From: Desulfosporosinus sp. HMP52
Lineage (GTDB): Bacteria > Bacillota > Desulfitobacteriia > Desulfitobacteriales > Desulfitobacteriaceae
Assembly (NCBI RefSeq): GCF_000765145.1
Contig: NZ_JMGA01000013.1
Coordinates: forward strand, 1-52,641
Direction: 5' to 3'
Length of the DNA: 52,641 nt
The notes under the pieces were generated by a model, which ran no database searches, was not told the origin of the DNA, and worked only from the letters and a program-made list of their open reading frames with translations. Made by a program: the position numbers and the translations under genes. Numbering within the stretch: the stretch's first letter is position 1; each line of letters starts with the position of its first letter. Shown here in pieces: positions 15,020 through 22,701 of this stretch.

Positions 15020-17428
15020 TTGAGTTTCGAAGGACAAGCACCAAAAAAATGGCCGAAGGCTAATTTAACGCCGAATGCACGAGTTGTATTGGCAAAGCGA
15101 TATTTAAAACAAGAAAATGGACAAGTAGTAGAATCTGCCGAAGATATGATTTTTCGGGTGGCTAGTGTAGTCGCTCGTATTGAAGAAGAAATGTATGGCA
15201 AAGGAAAAGAAGAGGTTCAGTCCTTAGCCAAAGAATTTTATACAATGATGGCCAACCTAGAGTTTATGCCCAACTCTCCGACCCTGATGAATGCCGGGCG
15301 AGACCTGGGTCAGCTAAGTGCCTGCTTTGTCTTACCCGTTGAAGACAGCATGGAAGAAATATTTGATGCCATTAAGAATGCTGCCATAATTCATAAATCC
15401 GGTGGTGGAACCGGTTTTAGCTTTTCTCGTTTACGTCCTAAAAACAGCATGGTTCGTTCAACCGGTGGGGTAGCCTCCGGCCCGATTTCTTTCATGAAAG
15501 TGTTTAATTCAGCAACAGAAGCAGTTAAGCAGGGTGGCACACGACGGGGAGCCAATATGGGAATTCTCCGCGTCGACCATCCTGATATTGTAGATTTTAT
15601 CCAGTGTAAAGAAGACAACAAAGAAATTACCAATTTTAATATTTCTGTCGGGGTAACGGAAGAGTTTATGTCTGCCGTCCGGGAAGGGCGTCCTTATGAT
15701 CTGATGGATCCTCATACGGGAAATCCAGTTGGACAACTGTCCGCTCCGGAAATCTTTAATAAAATTGTAGAACACGCTTGGAAAAACGGAGAACCGGGTG
15801 TTGTTTTCCTAGATCGCTTGAACCAAGGAAATCCTACACCCTTACTCGGAAAAATCGAAGCAACTAATCCTTGTGGCGAGCAACCCTTGCTGCCCAATGA
15901 GGCCTGCAACTTAGGCTCGATTAACCTGAAGCTGATGGTCACTGAAAAAGAAGGAAAAATGGTGATCAATTGGGAACGTTTAAGTCAGGTAACTCGACTG
16001 TCGGTTCGCTTCCTGGATAACGTGATCGACGCTAATCAGTATCCTCTGGAGATTATTGATCAAGTGGTAAAAGGGAATCGTAAAATCGGCCTGGGCGTCA
16101 TGGGTTTTGCAGACATGCTTATCCTGCTCCAAACCTCATATGCTACTGAAGAAGCCGTTGAATACGCTGAAAAGGTTATGAATTTCATTCAAACTGAAGC
16201 TCGTATTGAGTCCCAGCGCTTGGCTGAAGAAAGAGGAACCTTCCCGAACTATGAAGGCTCAATTTATGATGGGTTCATGAAGTTGAGGAACGCTACTCTG
16301 ACAACGATTGCTCCTACAGGAACAATTTCGATGATTTGTGCAGCTTCAAGTGGGGTAGAGCCCTTGTTTGCCGTGGCTTATACCAAAACCGTAATGGATG
16401 GAACGGCACTGGTGGAAGTGAATCCTCTTTTTGAGGGATTCGCTAAAGAATATGGTTTCTATTCTGAAGAACTAATGCGCAAAATTGCAGACAGGGGAAC
16501 CGTCCTGGGTCTGCCTGAGGTTCCCAACTGGGTACAGGAGGTCTTTACCACTGCCCAAGAGATTGCCCCTGAGTGGCATATTCGAATTCAGGCAGCCTTC
16601 CAGAAATTTACGGACAATGCAGTCTCGAAAACCATTAACTTTGCTAATTCAGCGACACAAGAAGAAATAGCTGAGGCTTATCGACTGGCCGATGAACTCA
16701 ACTGTAAAGGGTTAACAGTTTACCGCGATGGCAGTCGTGAAGAGCAAGTGCTTTCTACAGGTACCGGCGCAGCACAATCCTCGGAGGACAAGACCACTGA
16801 GGTTAAAGATCTGCAGGCTTCAGAACAGCTTTCTGCACCAAAGAAACCCTTTGTCCCTGAGGTGAATACAGTGGTTCCCCGCCCCAGACCGACAACAACC
16901 ATAGGGGTAACAGAAAAGATAAAAATCGGTTGCGGCAACCTCTATGTAAGTGTTAATGCCGATGAAAAAGGGATTTGTGAAGTGTTTACGAATACCGGTC
17001 GGGCAGGAGGCTGCTCTTCCCAGTCGGAGGCTACTGCTCGTTTGATCTCGATAACCTTACGTTCAGGTCTGTCTGTCGATGCAATTACCGAGCAGATTAA
17101 AGGGATTCGCTGCCCGGCCTGCATGAGACGAGAAGGGGTTAATGTTACATCCTGCCCTGATGCCATTGCTCGAGTCATTCGCAAGTATAGTGATGTGGGG
17201 ATTAACTTTAGTACGGTCAAGCTCGGGAAGCCAGAACAAGCACCTGCGCCTGAAAAGACGAATGTTGCGGCAGGACAGGGAAATGCTGCTGCCCCAGAGA
17301 AAGCTGCTACTAAAAAAGTCCGGGCTAGCGTAGCTCCGGGAAATGCTTGCCCAGAGTGTGGAATGTCTATTAATCATGAGAGCGGTTGTGTAGTGTGTAC
17401 GCACTGTGGCTATTCGAAGTGTGGGTAA
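15020..17428 (+). CDS. nrdJ: vitamin B12-dependent (class II) ribonucleotide reductase
   Basis: Reduces ribonucleotides to deoxyribonucleotides with adenosylcobalamin as radical source, independent of oxygen. Visible parts are the N-terminal SACFVLPVEDSMEEIF with GGGTGFSFSRLRP, GGTRRGANMG, the active-site loop NPCGEQPLLPNEACNLGS, TTIAPTGTISMI, and a C-terminal cysteine-rich tail CPECGMSIN..CVVCTHCG that relays electrons. A TTG at 15020 (GGGGA seven nt before it) is preferred; a GTG at 14993 overlapping the nrdR stop would add nine residues. The second half carries the DUF-type Cys/Arg segment (GGCSSQSEA..CPACMRREG) usual in this subclass. No cobalamin riboswitch is seen upstream; regulation is by NrdR. 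Confidence 0.95.
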   Translation: MSFEGQAPKKWPKANLTPNARVVLAKRYLKQENGQVVESAEDMIFRVASVVARIEEEMYGKGKEEVQSLAKEFYTMMANLEFMPNSPTLMNAGRDLGQLSACFVLPVEDSMEEIFDAIKNAAIIHKSGGGTGFSFSRLRPKNSMVRSTGGVASGPISFMKVFNSATEAVKQGGTRRGANMGILRVDHPDIVDFIQCKEDNKEITNFNISVGVTEEFMSAVREGRPYDLMDPHTGNPVGQLSAPEIFNKIVEHAWKNGEPGVVFLDRLNQGNPTPLLGKIEATNPCGEQPLLPNEACNLGSINLKLMVTEKEGKMVINWERLSQVTRLSVRFLDNVIDANQYPLEIIDQVVKGNRKIGLGVMGFADMLILLQTSYATEEAVEYAEKVMNFIQTEARIESQRLAEERGTFPNYEGSIYDGFMKLRNATLTTIAPTGTISMICAASSGVEPLFAVAYTKTVMDGTALVEVNPLFEGFAKEYGFYSEELMRKIADRGTVLGLPEVPNWVQEVFTTAQEIAPEWHIRIQAAFQKFTDNAVSKTINFANSATQEEIAEAYRLADELNCKGLTVYRDGSREEQVLSTGTGAAQSSEDKTTEVKDLQASEQLSAPKKPFVPEVNTVVPRPRPTTTIGVTEKIKIGCGNLYVSVNADEKGICEVFTNTGRAGGCSSQSEATARLISITLRSGLSVDAITEQIKGIRCPACMRREGVNVTSCPDAIARVIRKYSDVGINFSTVKLGKPEQAPAPEKTNVAAGQGNAAAPEKAATKKVRASVAPGNACPECGMSINHESGCVVCTHCGYSKCG

Positions 17429-17525
17429 GAGTGGTGTTTGCTGAATAATAAAGTCTGACACTATTGGACAGCTGATATTGACTTTGAAAAATTAATAGTT
17501 ATTAAGACTAACCAAAACGCATCTT

Positions 17526-17566
17526 AGCCAATAACTGAAATATTACGGTTATTGGCTTTTTTTTAT
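17526..17566 (+). terminator. nrdJ terminator; one copy of an island-flanking repeat
   Basis: AGCCAATAAC (17526-17535) pairs with GTTATTGGCT (17548-17557) and is followed by TTTTTTTATT, a classical intrinsic terminator. Nearly the same 32-33-bp hairpin occurs at 24775-24807, on the far side of the accessory region. Confidence 0.8.
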
Positions 17567-17593
17567 TATCTCTGTAGCCATTTTGTCTAGCAG

Positions 17594-17694
17594 ATTATCC
17601 GAAGTTAGGGGTAAAAAAGCTCAAACTCCGAATGTGAGCTTGAGTAAATAGAAGGTGGTTCATTTGGTGAAGCTGTTACCTAACTTTGGATAAT
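17594..17694. repeat. 101-bp MITE-like element with terminal inverted repeats
   Basis: ATTATCCGAAGTTAGGGGTAA (17594-17614) and TTACCTAACTTTGGATAAT (17676-17694) are imperfect inverted repeats (about 18 of 19 pairs after a 2-nt bulge). Inside is a second hairpin AAGCTCA..TGAGCTT. It has no coding capacity and no clear target duplication. It may also be the terminal structure of the adjacent IS91-like element. Confidence 0.5.
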
Positions 17695-17865
17695 TACAAT
17701 GCACGAAACCGCGACGGTTAAGGAAAATGCTATGGGGATTGAATTTCTAATCTCCGTCTAATTCATATGACATTTATGTAAAACTCAGAAGGAATTGTAT
17801 CGAAGTAGCGTTAATTATGCTAAAACAGATATAGTTTCCCCCTCCCCATAACCGGGCAATTTTTA

Positions 17866-19062
17866 TTAAATACATGCAGATTGGACAGCGATTGGGGGAG
17901 ATTTACCCAAGCTCATAAACCGTTTGGGTTTATCTGATCCGCAATTAGGGCATTTAGATAAATCTAATCCTGTAAGCTTCTGGATGAGTTGGAGGGTTGT
18001 AGCTTTCTCTCCAATTAATAAAGGGGTATGGGTAAGTTGTTTGCAAATCTTAAGTTTGGTTGTCTTGTTACGATTACCAAGTAAGCCGTAGTGCCTAATT
18101 TTCATAAAGCGACTCGGCAAGATGTGGATAAGAAATCTTCGGATAAACTCCTCTGAGGAAAGAGTCATCACCTTATGCTTACTGTCGTCTTTGTAGTCCC
18201 GCCATTTGAAGGAAACTGTATCCTTTTCCATGCTAACGATGCGCTTGTTGGATATAGCCACTCGGTGAGTATATCGCCCCAGGTATTCAACAACACAAGC
18301 AGCATTTTTAAACGGTGGTTTGCAGTAGACAATCCACTCTTTACCATAGAGAGAGGTGAGCAACTTTTCGAATTCCTCATCGTCGGAAAGATAAGTTTGA
18401 TTTCCGTGGAATTCAAGCTTGTTTTGGTAGTAAAGCTGTTTAAGGTAATACAGGAATTTTCCTCTGAACTTTCGGGATAGAACTTTAACCGGGATGAAGA
18501 ATTTCTTTCTGCTATTCACCCATTTTCCCAGGGAAGATAGCCCGCCCCCAGGTACAATGCAATGGATATGCGGATGGTGCATGAGGTTTTGTCCCCAAGT
18601 ATGCAGAACCGATGTAAAGCCAATCTTTGCACCAAGATATTTTTTGTCAGAAGCTAAATCGGTAAGAGTTTCAGCAACGGTCTTAAACATAAGGGTATAC
18701 ACTGCTTTTTGATTTTGGTAGACCATTGAATTGAGAGTATCTGGGATGGTAAATACCACATGGAAGTATCCGATGTCGAGCAGATTGCTTTTCTGGTTTT
18801 CAATCCAACGCTCTTTGGCCAGAGCTTGGCATTTAGGGCAGTGCCTATTGCGGCATGAATTATAGGAAATACGGGTATGCCCACAACTGTCACAAACCTC
18901 CTTATGGCCACCTAACTCTGACGTTCTACATTTTTGAATGGCAGACATCGCCTTATGTTGTGCGATAGTGAGCTTATGGTCAGTACGATAGTTTTTGCCG
19001 TATTTTATGAAGATATCTTGGACCTCAGCCATTGTCTTTGTCCGATTCAACCATCTGATCAA
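17866..19062 (-). CDS. IS91-family transposase (HUH/Y2 relaxase type)
   Basis: A zinc-binding N-terminal domain (CDSCGHTRISYNSCRNRHCP) is followed by the HUH rolling-circle nuclease core. The metal-binding motif is in HHPHIHCIVPGGG and the tyrosine motif in VEYLGRYTHRVAIS. The C-terminus has a cysteine pair (CPNCGS). IS91 elements move by rolling-circle transposition of one strand. The open frame is 398 aa; an internal ATG at 19032 (MAEVQDIF) may be the real start and overlaps the integrase stop by 8 nt. It is intact by reading frame, so possibly still mobile. Confidence 0.92.
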   Translation of the reverse strand: MIRWLNRTKTMAEVQDIFIKYGKNYRTDHKLTIAQHKAMSAIQKCRTSELGGHKEVCDSCGHTRISYNSCRNRHCPKCQALAKERWIENQKSNLLDIGYFHVVFTIPDTLNSMVYQNQKAVYTLMFKTVAETLTDLASDKKYLGAKIGFTSVLHTWGQNLMHHPHIHCIVPGGGLSSLGKWVNSRKKFFIPVKVLSRKFRGKFLYYLKQLYYQNKLEFHGNQTYLSDDEEFEKLLTSLYGKEWIVYCKPPFKNAACVVEYLGRYTHRVAISNKRIVSMEKDTVSFKWRDYKDDSKHKVMTLSSEEFIRRFLIHILPSRFMKIRHYGLLGNRNKTTKLKICKQLTHTPLLIGEKATTLQLIQKLTGLDLSKCPNCGSDKPKRFMSLGKSPPIAVQSACI

Positions 19063-19894
19063 GGGGACTTGTTACGTTCAAAGATTCAATCTTAACCAAA
19101 TGCAAGTAAACGCAGGTCGTGTTGATATTTGAGTGACCGAGCAGTTGCTTGATGTGGTAAATGCTTGTTCCGGATTCCAGCAGGTGAGTCGCGAAACTAT
19201 GCCTCATAGTATGAACTGAAACTTTTTTAGAGATGTTAGCTTTCTTTACATATTTATGGAAAAGATTTTGTATTGCTTTGGTAGTCATGTGGGTGCAGGT
19301 GTGATTCCTGCTGTAAAAAAGCCACTCTTTGGGGCGGTAAGCTTTCCAGTAAGTTCTAAGAATATCCAGGTTAGCTTGAGAAAGCAGGGCGTAACGATCT
19401 TTGCTTCCTTTGGCATTGCGGATGAACAATTGCATTTTATCACTATGGATATCTGAAACTTTAAGCGAGGCTACTTCGCTTAGGCGAAGTCCTGCACCAT
19501 AAAGAGTCATAAGAATGCATTTATCTCGCAGGTTGTCGCAGACGTTAAAAAGGGCTTGTATCTCCTCTTGGGTAAGGATGTCAGGGAGTCTGCGTGGTTT
19601 GCGGTGGCGAGGAACTTGTCTGGGATTTAAATTAACGTTCAGAGTTACGCCATACAAAAAGCGGAGGCCGCTATTGTAGGTGTTTACCGATTCGGGAGCA
19701 AGCTTCTTAACTGTCGTGAGATAATGAAGAAACTGTCTAACGTCCTCTACACCTAGATCGGTTGCAGGTTTACCGAAGTGCTCCTGAAAGAGTTTAACTT
19801 TGGTATAGTATTCAGCCTGGGTATGCTTACTAAACCCTCGAAGCTCCACATCGAATTTCAGTTTGGCTAAAACTTCTTCTTTTGTCATATTCAA
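19025..19894 (-). CDS. tyrosine recombinase/integrase (XerC/D-like)
   Basis: A 289-aa phage-integrase-family protein. It has an N-terminal SAM-like DNA-binding domain (RGFSKHTQAEYYTKVKLF) and a catalytic domain with Arg in GAGLRLSEV, His-x-x-Arg in HTMRHSFATH, His in LLGHSN and nucleophile Tyr in CVYLHL. It lacks the extra helix that marks integron IntI integrases as far as I can judge. CAGGAGATG precedes the ATG. Integrase-IS91 pairs of this kind recur in Clostridia, where the recombinase may resolve transposition products. Confidence 0.92.
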   Translation of the reverse strand: MNMTKEEVLAKLKFDVELRGFSKHTQAEYYTKVKLFQEHFGKPATDLGVEDVRQFLHYLTTVKKLAPESVNTYNSGLRFLYGVTLNVNLNPRQVPRHRKPRRLPDILTQEEIQALFNVCDNLRDKCILMTLYGAGLRLSEVASLKVSDIHSDKMQLFIRNAKGSKDRYALLSQANLDILRTYWKAYRPKEWLFYSRNHTCTHMTTKAIQNLFHKYVKKANISKKVSVHTMRHSFATHLLESGTSIYHIKQLLGHSNINTTCVYLHLVKIESLNVTSPLDQMVESDKDNG

Positions 19895-20153
19895 TCATCT
19901 CCTGCAAAATAGTTTTACAGGAGAGGCAAAGCTTCATAACAACTAATAGGAATATTTGCGTAAACAGTAAGAGATATGCTATGGAAACCACCGCGCCAGC
20001 GGTTTAGTGCTATGTCTATACTGTGAAGTTGAGAGATCAATTAAAAAGGACATTAGCGAGTCTAAACCTCCGGCCCGCTACACTAAAGCAGTCGTTTGCA
20101 AAGTGATTTACATTTAGTTCCTCAATGTTAACAACCAGTTTTCGGCTAGGATT

Positions 20154-20214
20154 ATTACCGACATGTATCGTAGACCCTATGGAATTGGAGGGATCTGCGA
20201 CACGTGTCGGTAAT
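20154..20214. repeat. large imperfect hairpin upstream of the integrase
   Basis: Left arm ATTACCGACATGTATCGTAG.. (20154-20177) and right arm 20190-20214 pair over about 24 positions with a few mismatches around a 12-nt loop. The right arm includes the perfect palindrome GACACGTGTC. This may be the end structure of the IS91-like element. Confidence 0.55.
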
Positions 20215-20243
20215 ACATCATTATGTGAAATTAGTCGCAGGAT

Positions 20244-20263
20244 GCCACGCGTCCATGCGTGGC
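20244..20263. repeat. hairpin GCCACGC-GTCCAT-GCGTGGC
   Basis: A 7-bp GC-rich stem with loop GTCCAT lies just upstream of the ribosome site of the Abi-alpha gene. A second hairpin with the identical loop (CTGCC-GTCCAT-GGCAG, 21032-21047) follows that gene. They could be terminators, REP-like units or attachment sites. Confidence 0.5.
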
Positions 20264-20294
20264 TTATGTTTATTCATTAAGGAGGATATTTTGA

Positions 20295-21017
20295 ATGAAT
20301 GATTTAACGGGACTAGGAAAGGTAGCAGAATCTGTTGATTCTGTTACAAAAGAGTTAAGACAGTTAATCTATGAGTTTCTTTCACCAGGAACAAAAGGAG
20401 CGGGAGAGTATATAGCAGATAAGGTTCGCTATTTAAGATTTATGAATTCCGTAAGAGCCATGCAGAAAGCCAAAGTGATTTTGGAATCTATGGGAGTTGA
20501 TAATGTACATATAGAACTACGAAATTTAGTTCCATTGATTGAGAAGTGTTCTCTTGAAGAAGATGATACACTTATTGACAAATGGGCCAATTTAATCGCA
20601 AGTGCAGTTGTTGATAAAAGTTTTAGTCCTTCGTATATCAGTATATTATCCTCATTAAGCCCAATTGAAAGTTTAGTGTTAGATACTATAAGTAGGAATA
20701 GTCGTCCAATAATGAAAATGGGAATTTACCAGTATTATGGTGTCGAATTACATATTCTAGTTGATAAATCTAATTGTGTAAGAGCAGATTTGGTGGGGGT
20801 TTTAAGTAATTTGGAGAGGTTAGGTCTAATCTTAAGAGTTTTTGAAAATGAACCAGCACTAATGTTTGGAAACCCTCCAATTGGAACAATGCAAAGTGAG
20901 TTAATAGGACTAACTCCTTTAGGTGGTCGCTTTATATTGGCATGCGACCGTAAACTAGAAGTTGGAAATGGTATTCCTCATATAGATTTGTCTATTCTAT
21001 CTACTGAAGTGATATAA
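20295..21017 (+). CDS. Abi-alpha (DUF4393) family protein
   Basis: A 240-aa protein matching the Abi-alpha/DUF4393 pattern: a helical N-terminal part, then PLIEKCSLEEDDTLIDKW and ANLIASAV, then SPIESLVLDTI and a winged-helix-like C-terminal half ending LTPLGGRFILAC. The family is named for similarity to a lactococcal abortive-infection protein, and many members sit in phage-defence or mobile regions; the biochemical activity is not known. AAGGAGGATATT precedes the ATG. The neighbours are an integrase/IS91 unit upstream and a HEPN-like protein downstream, which supports a defence role by context only. Confidence 0.7.
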   Translation: MNDLTGLGKVAESVDSVTKELRQLIYEFLSPGTKGAGEYIADKVRYLRFMNSVRAMQKAKVILESMGVDNVHIELRNLVPLIEKCSLEEDDTLIDKWANLIASAVVDKSFSPSYISILSSLSPIESLVLDTISRNSRPIMKMGIYQYYGVELHILVDKSNCVRADLVGVLSNLERLGLILRVFENEPALMFGNPPIGTMQSELIGLTPLGGRFILACDRKLEVGNGIPHIDLSILSTEVI

Positions 21018-21065
21018 GGAATATTCATGGACTGCCGTCCATGGCAGCTCTGAATTTTGGGGCGA

Positions 21066-21120
21066 CTAACTTCACTTGACTTCAATGTTCCCAGCACTAG
21101 AGGATGATGCAAGCGGTTAG
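21066..21120 (+). other. attC-like imperfect inverted repeat
   Basis: CTAAC-TTCA-CTTG (21066-21078) is mirrored by CAAG-CG-GTTAG (21110-21120). This reproduces the R''-L''...L'-R' layout of an integron attC recombination site with core triplets AAC and GTT, over 55 bp. The sequence lies in a relatively GC-rich gap right after the Abi-alpha gene. No integron integrase is present in the window, so the resemblance may be accidental. Confidence 0.3.
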
Positions 21121-21205
21121 GACGCGCCGAGAACACCCGTCCGTTATATGACAGAGCGCGATGCATGTATTCCTTTGAGGTAAATTAAGAAAGGGGAGAT
21201 TCTTT

Positions 21206-21706
21206 GTGAGAGATTTGATTAATCAGACACGCTTAGGCATTAGGTCTAATCTTTACTACTTGTCACTTTATGGTGCACTAGCTTTACCAGATATATGTGG
21301 TGCACTCAGCTCAGCAAATGGACAAGCATCAGGAGAAAAGTATAAAAAGTGGTTTGATAAGTATGTTGGAGAGAAGTATGAGGGATTTTTAGATGGGGAA
21401 GACTGCTATTTCTTTAGATGTTCATTATTACACCAAGGAAGTTCGCAACATCCAAAAAATACTTATGGAAGGTACATCTTTATTGAGCCTTCTGCATCAG
21501 GGGGGAATATCTTTCATTGCAATGTGTTAAATGATGCATTAAATATTGATGTTAGAGTTTTCTGTGAAGACATTCTAGCAGGTGCAGAAACATGGCTAGC
21601 AGAAGCAGAAAAAGATGAACAATTTGTTATAAATTTTTCCAAATTTATGAGAAGATACGAAAACGGTCTTGCCCCATACATTGTTGGCCTTCCAGTAATA
21701 TCATAG
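21206..21706 (+). CDS. HEPN-like protein, 166 aa
   Basis: A helix-rich protein with the motif RCSLLH (Arg71-x4-His76) in a YFFRCSLLHQGSS context. This fits the RX4-6H active-site motif of HEPN ribonucleases found in toxins and defence systems. The remaining sequence (LYYLSLYGALALPDICGAL at the front, amphipathic helices at the end) fits a helical bundle. GTG start after AAAGGGGAG. It is not a confirmed toxin: no obvious MNT-type antitoxin partner lies next to it, unless the Abi-alpha protein plays that part. The family match is by motif only. Confidence 0.5.
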   Translation: MRDLINQTRLGIRSNLYYLSLYGALALPDICGALSSANGQASGEKYKKWFDKYVGEKYEGFLDGEDCYFFRCSLLHQGSSQHPKNTYGRYIFIEPSASGGNIFHCNVLNDALNIDVRVFCEDILAGAETWLAEAEKDEQFVINFSKFMRRYENGLAPYIVGLPVIS

Positions 21707-21918
21707 CAGTTACAATTCTAGTCATTCTATGGGGACGCGCTCCATCATGCGAAGCCGCCCCCGTCCTGACGCGGCTCGCACAAGTAGTTCAAGAATCTTC
21801 AGATTCAAAGTTTAATTGATTTTATAATAGTAATTAGGCTAATAATTGGAAGTTACAACAACTGGGTAAAGGTACAAAAGTAGGAAACTGTGTCATTATT
21901 ATTTTTAGGGGATAAATT
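21707..21918. other. GC-rich hairpin then AT-rich gap
   Basis: The first 80 bases contain AGCCGC..GCGGCT (21753-21776) and a GCGC-TCCATCAT-GCG structure, again with a TCCAT-type loop as in the two hairpins around the Abi-alpha gene. The rest is AT-rich leader before the next small gene. Confidence 0.4.
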
Positions 21919-22143
21919 ATGCTGAAGACAATTTTCGGAACAATGATAGCCCTTTATTTATTCATATTCTGGCTTGGCTATCCTATCGCAGATTTAATTT
22001 TTCCAGGGGGTGGCGTTGCGGAATCCTACCTGAAGCCCATATATATGGGGATAGTTGTCTTGGGAGGATTAATTGTGGCACGTACCTGTCATATTGCTAA
22101 ACAAATAGAAGGACTAAAATCAGATAAAAAGGCTAATGAATAG
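21919..22143 (+). CDS. small two-helix membrane protein, 74 aa
   Basis: Two hydrophobic segments (about residues 5-30 and 42-57) with a short loop, and a charged tail QIEGLKSDKKANE. The ribosome site AGGGGATA is before the ATG. No family recognised. Its size and place in the accessory region would allow a toxin/holin-like or stress role, but nothing specific supports this. Confidence 0.6.
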   Translation: MLKTIFGTMIALYLFIFWLGYPIADLIFPGGGVAESYLKPIYMGIVVLGGLIVARTCHIAKQIEGLKSDKKANE

Positions 22144-22166
22144 TATTCTAATGGTGAACTTCTTAA

Positions 22167-22265
22167 AATCCATACAACTGGGATGACCCAGAAAAGCTGG
22201 ACGAGTTATGCCAAGTACCTAGTGAGGTAGCAAATCGATTATTATGGAAGGTGAAATCATATTAA
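22167..22265 (+). pseudogene. C-terminal gene fragment
   Basis: After a TAA at 22164 an open stretch reads NPYNWDDPEKLDELCQVPSE then VANRLLWKVKSY and stop, protein-like but without a start codon. It probably is the tail of a lost gene whose end overlaps the start of the next one. The parent family is not recognised. Confidence 0.35.
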
Positions 22266-22269
22266 ACTA

Positions 22270-22590
22270 TTGTTTCTATGTAGCAGAAATAAATGGCGCA
22301 GTTTAACTGCTGAAAAGATATTTCATGGGGTCAATGGCTATGAGGTAAGGTCAGCTGGTACTGAAGAAAATGCTCGTATTAAGGTAACTAGTGGTCATAT
22401 AGGTTGGGCTGATCTGATTTTTGTGATGGAGAAAAAGCATAATAGAAGACTTAAAACTAAATTTGGCCCTCAAATTTCTAATAAGAAGATTATCTGTCTT
22501 GATATCCCAGATGATTATCAATTCATGGATATAGAATTAATTGAAATTCTTAAAGCTAGATTATCTGAATATATCGACGTGCCTGAGTAG
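22270..22590 (+). CDS. low-molecular-weight protein-tyrosine-phosphatase-like protein
   Basis: A 106-aa short member of the LMW phosphatase/arsenate reductase fold. The phosphate loop C-x5-R-S is present as CSRNKWRS at the N-terminus, followed by VRSAGTEENARIKV and ADLIFVMEKKHNRRL. The late DIPDDY segment takes the place of the usual general-acid DPW/DPY. It is about 45 residues shorter than classical LMW-PTPs; similar short forms are known as a distinct group. A TTG start (22270) is given, but AAGGTG is better spaced for an ATT at 22261, which would add IKL before LFLCS and match the family N-terminus. Confidence 0.75.
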   Translation: MFLCSRNKWRSLTAEKIFHGVNGYEVRSAGTEENARIKVTSGHIGWADLIFVMEKKHNRRLKTKFGPQISNKKIICLDIPDDYQFMDIELIEILKARLSEYIDVPE

Positions 22591-22701
22591 GTTAAGTAAT
22601 AATGTTCTTGTGTATTTGAGATTTGAAGGAACAGTTGATGAGTTATACTAAAAATCGGAAAAATATAATAGAAAATAAATTCCATATAGAGGTGGAATTA
22701 T

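Larger units (their letters stand above)
17695..20214 (-). mobile_element. IS91-like element with companion tyrosine recombinase (approximate limits)
   Basis: Holds an integrase gene and an overlapping IS91-type transposase gene in one minus-strand unit. The exact ends cannot be fixed from sequence alone because IS91 elements lack true terminal inverted repeats. The limits given run from the MITE-like repeat to the large hairpin at 20154-20214, which could be the origin or terminus structure. Confidence 0.5.

Noticed and set aside
17594-17694. The inverted repeat as an attC site
   Set aside because: Box order is GTTAGG..CCTAAC, the reverse of attC; a MITE-like or IS end is the simpler reading.
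19895-22600. A true integron with gene cassettes
   Set aside because: The recombinase lacks an evident IntI-specific insertion and only one attC-like site is seen.
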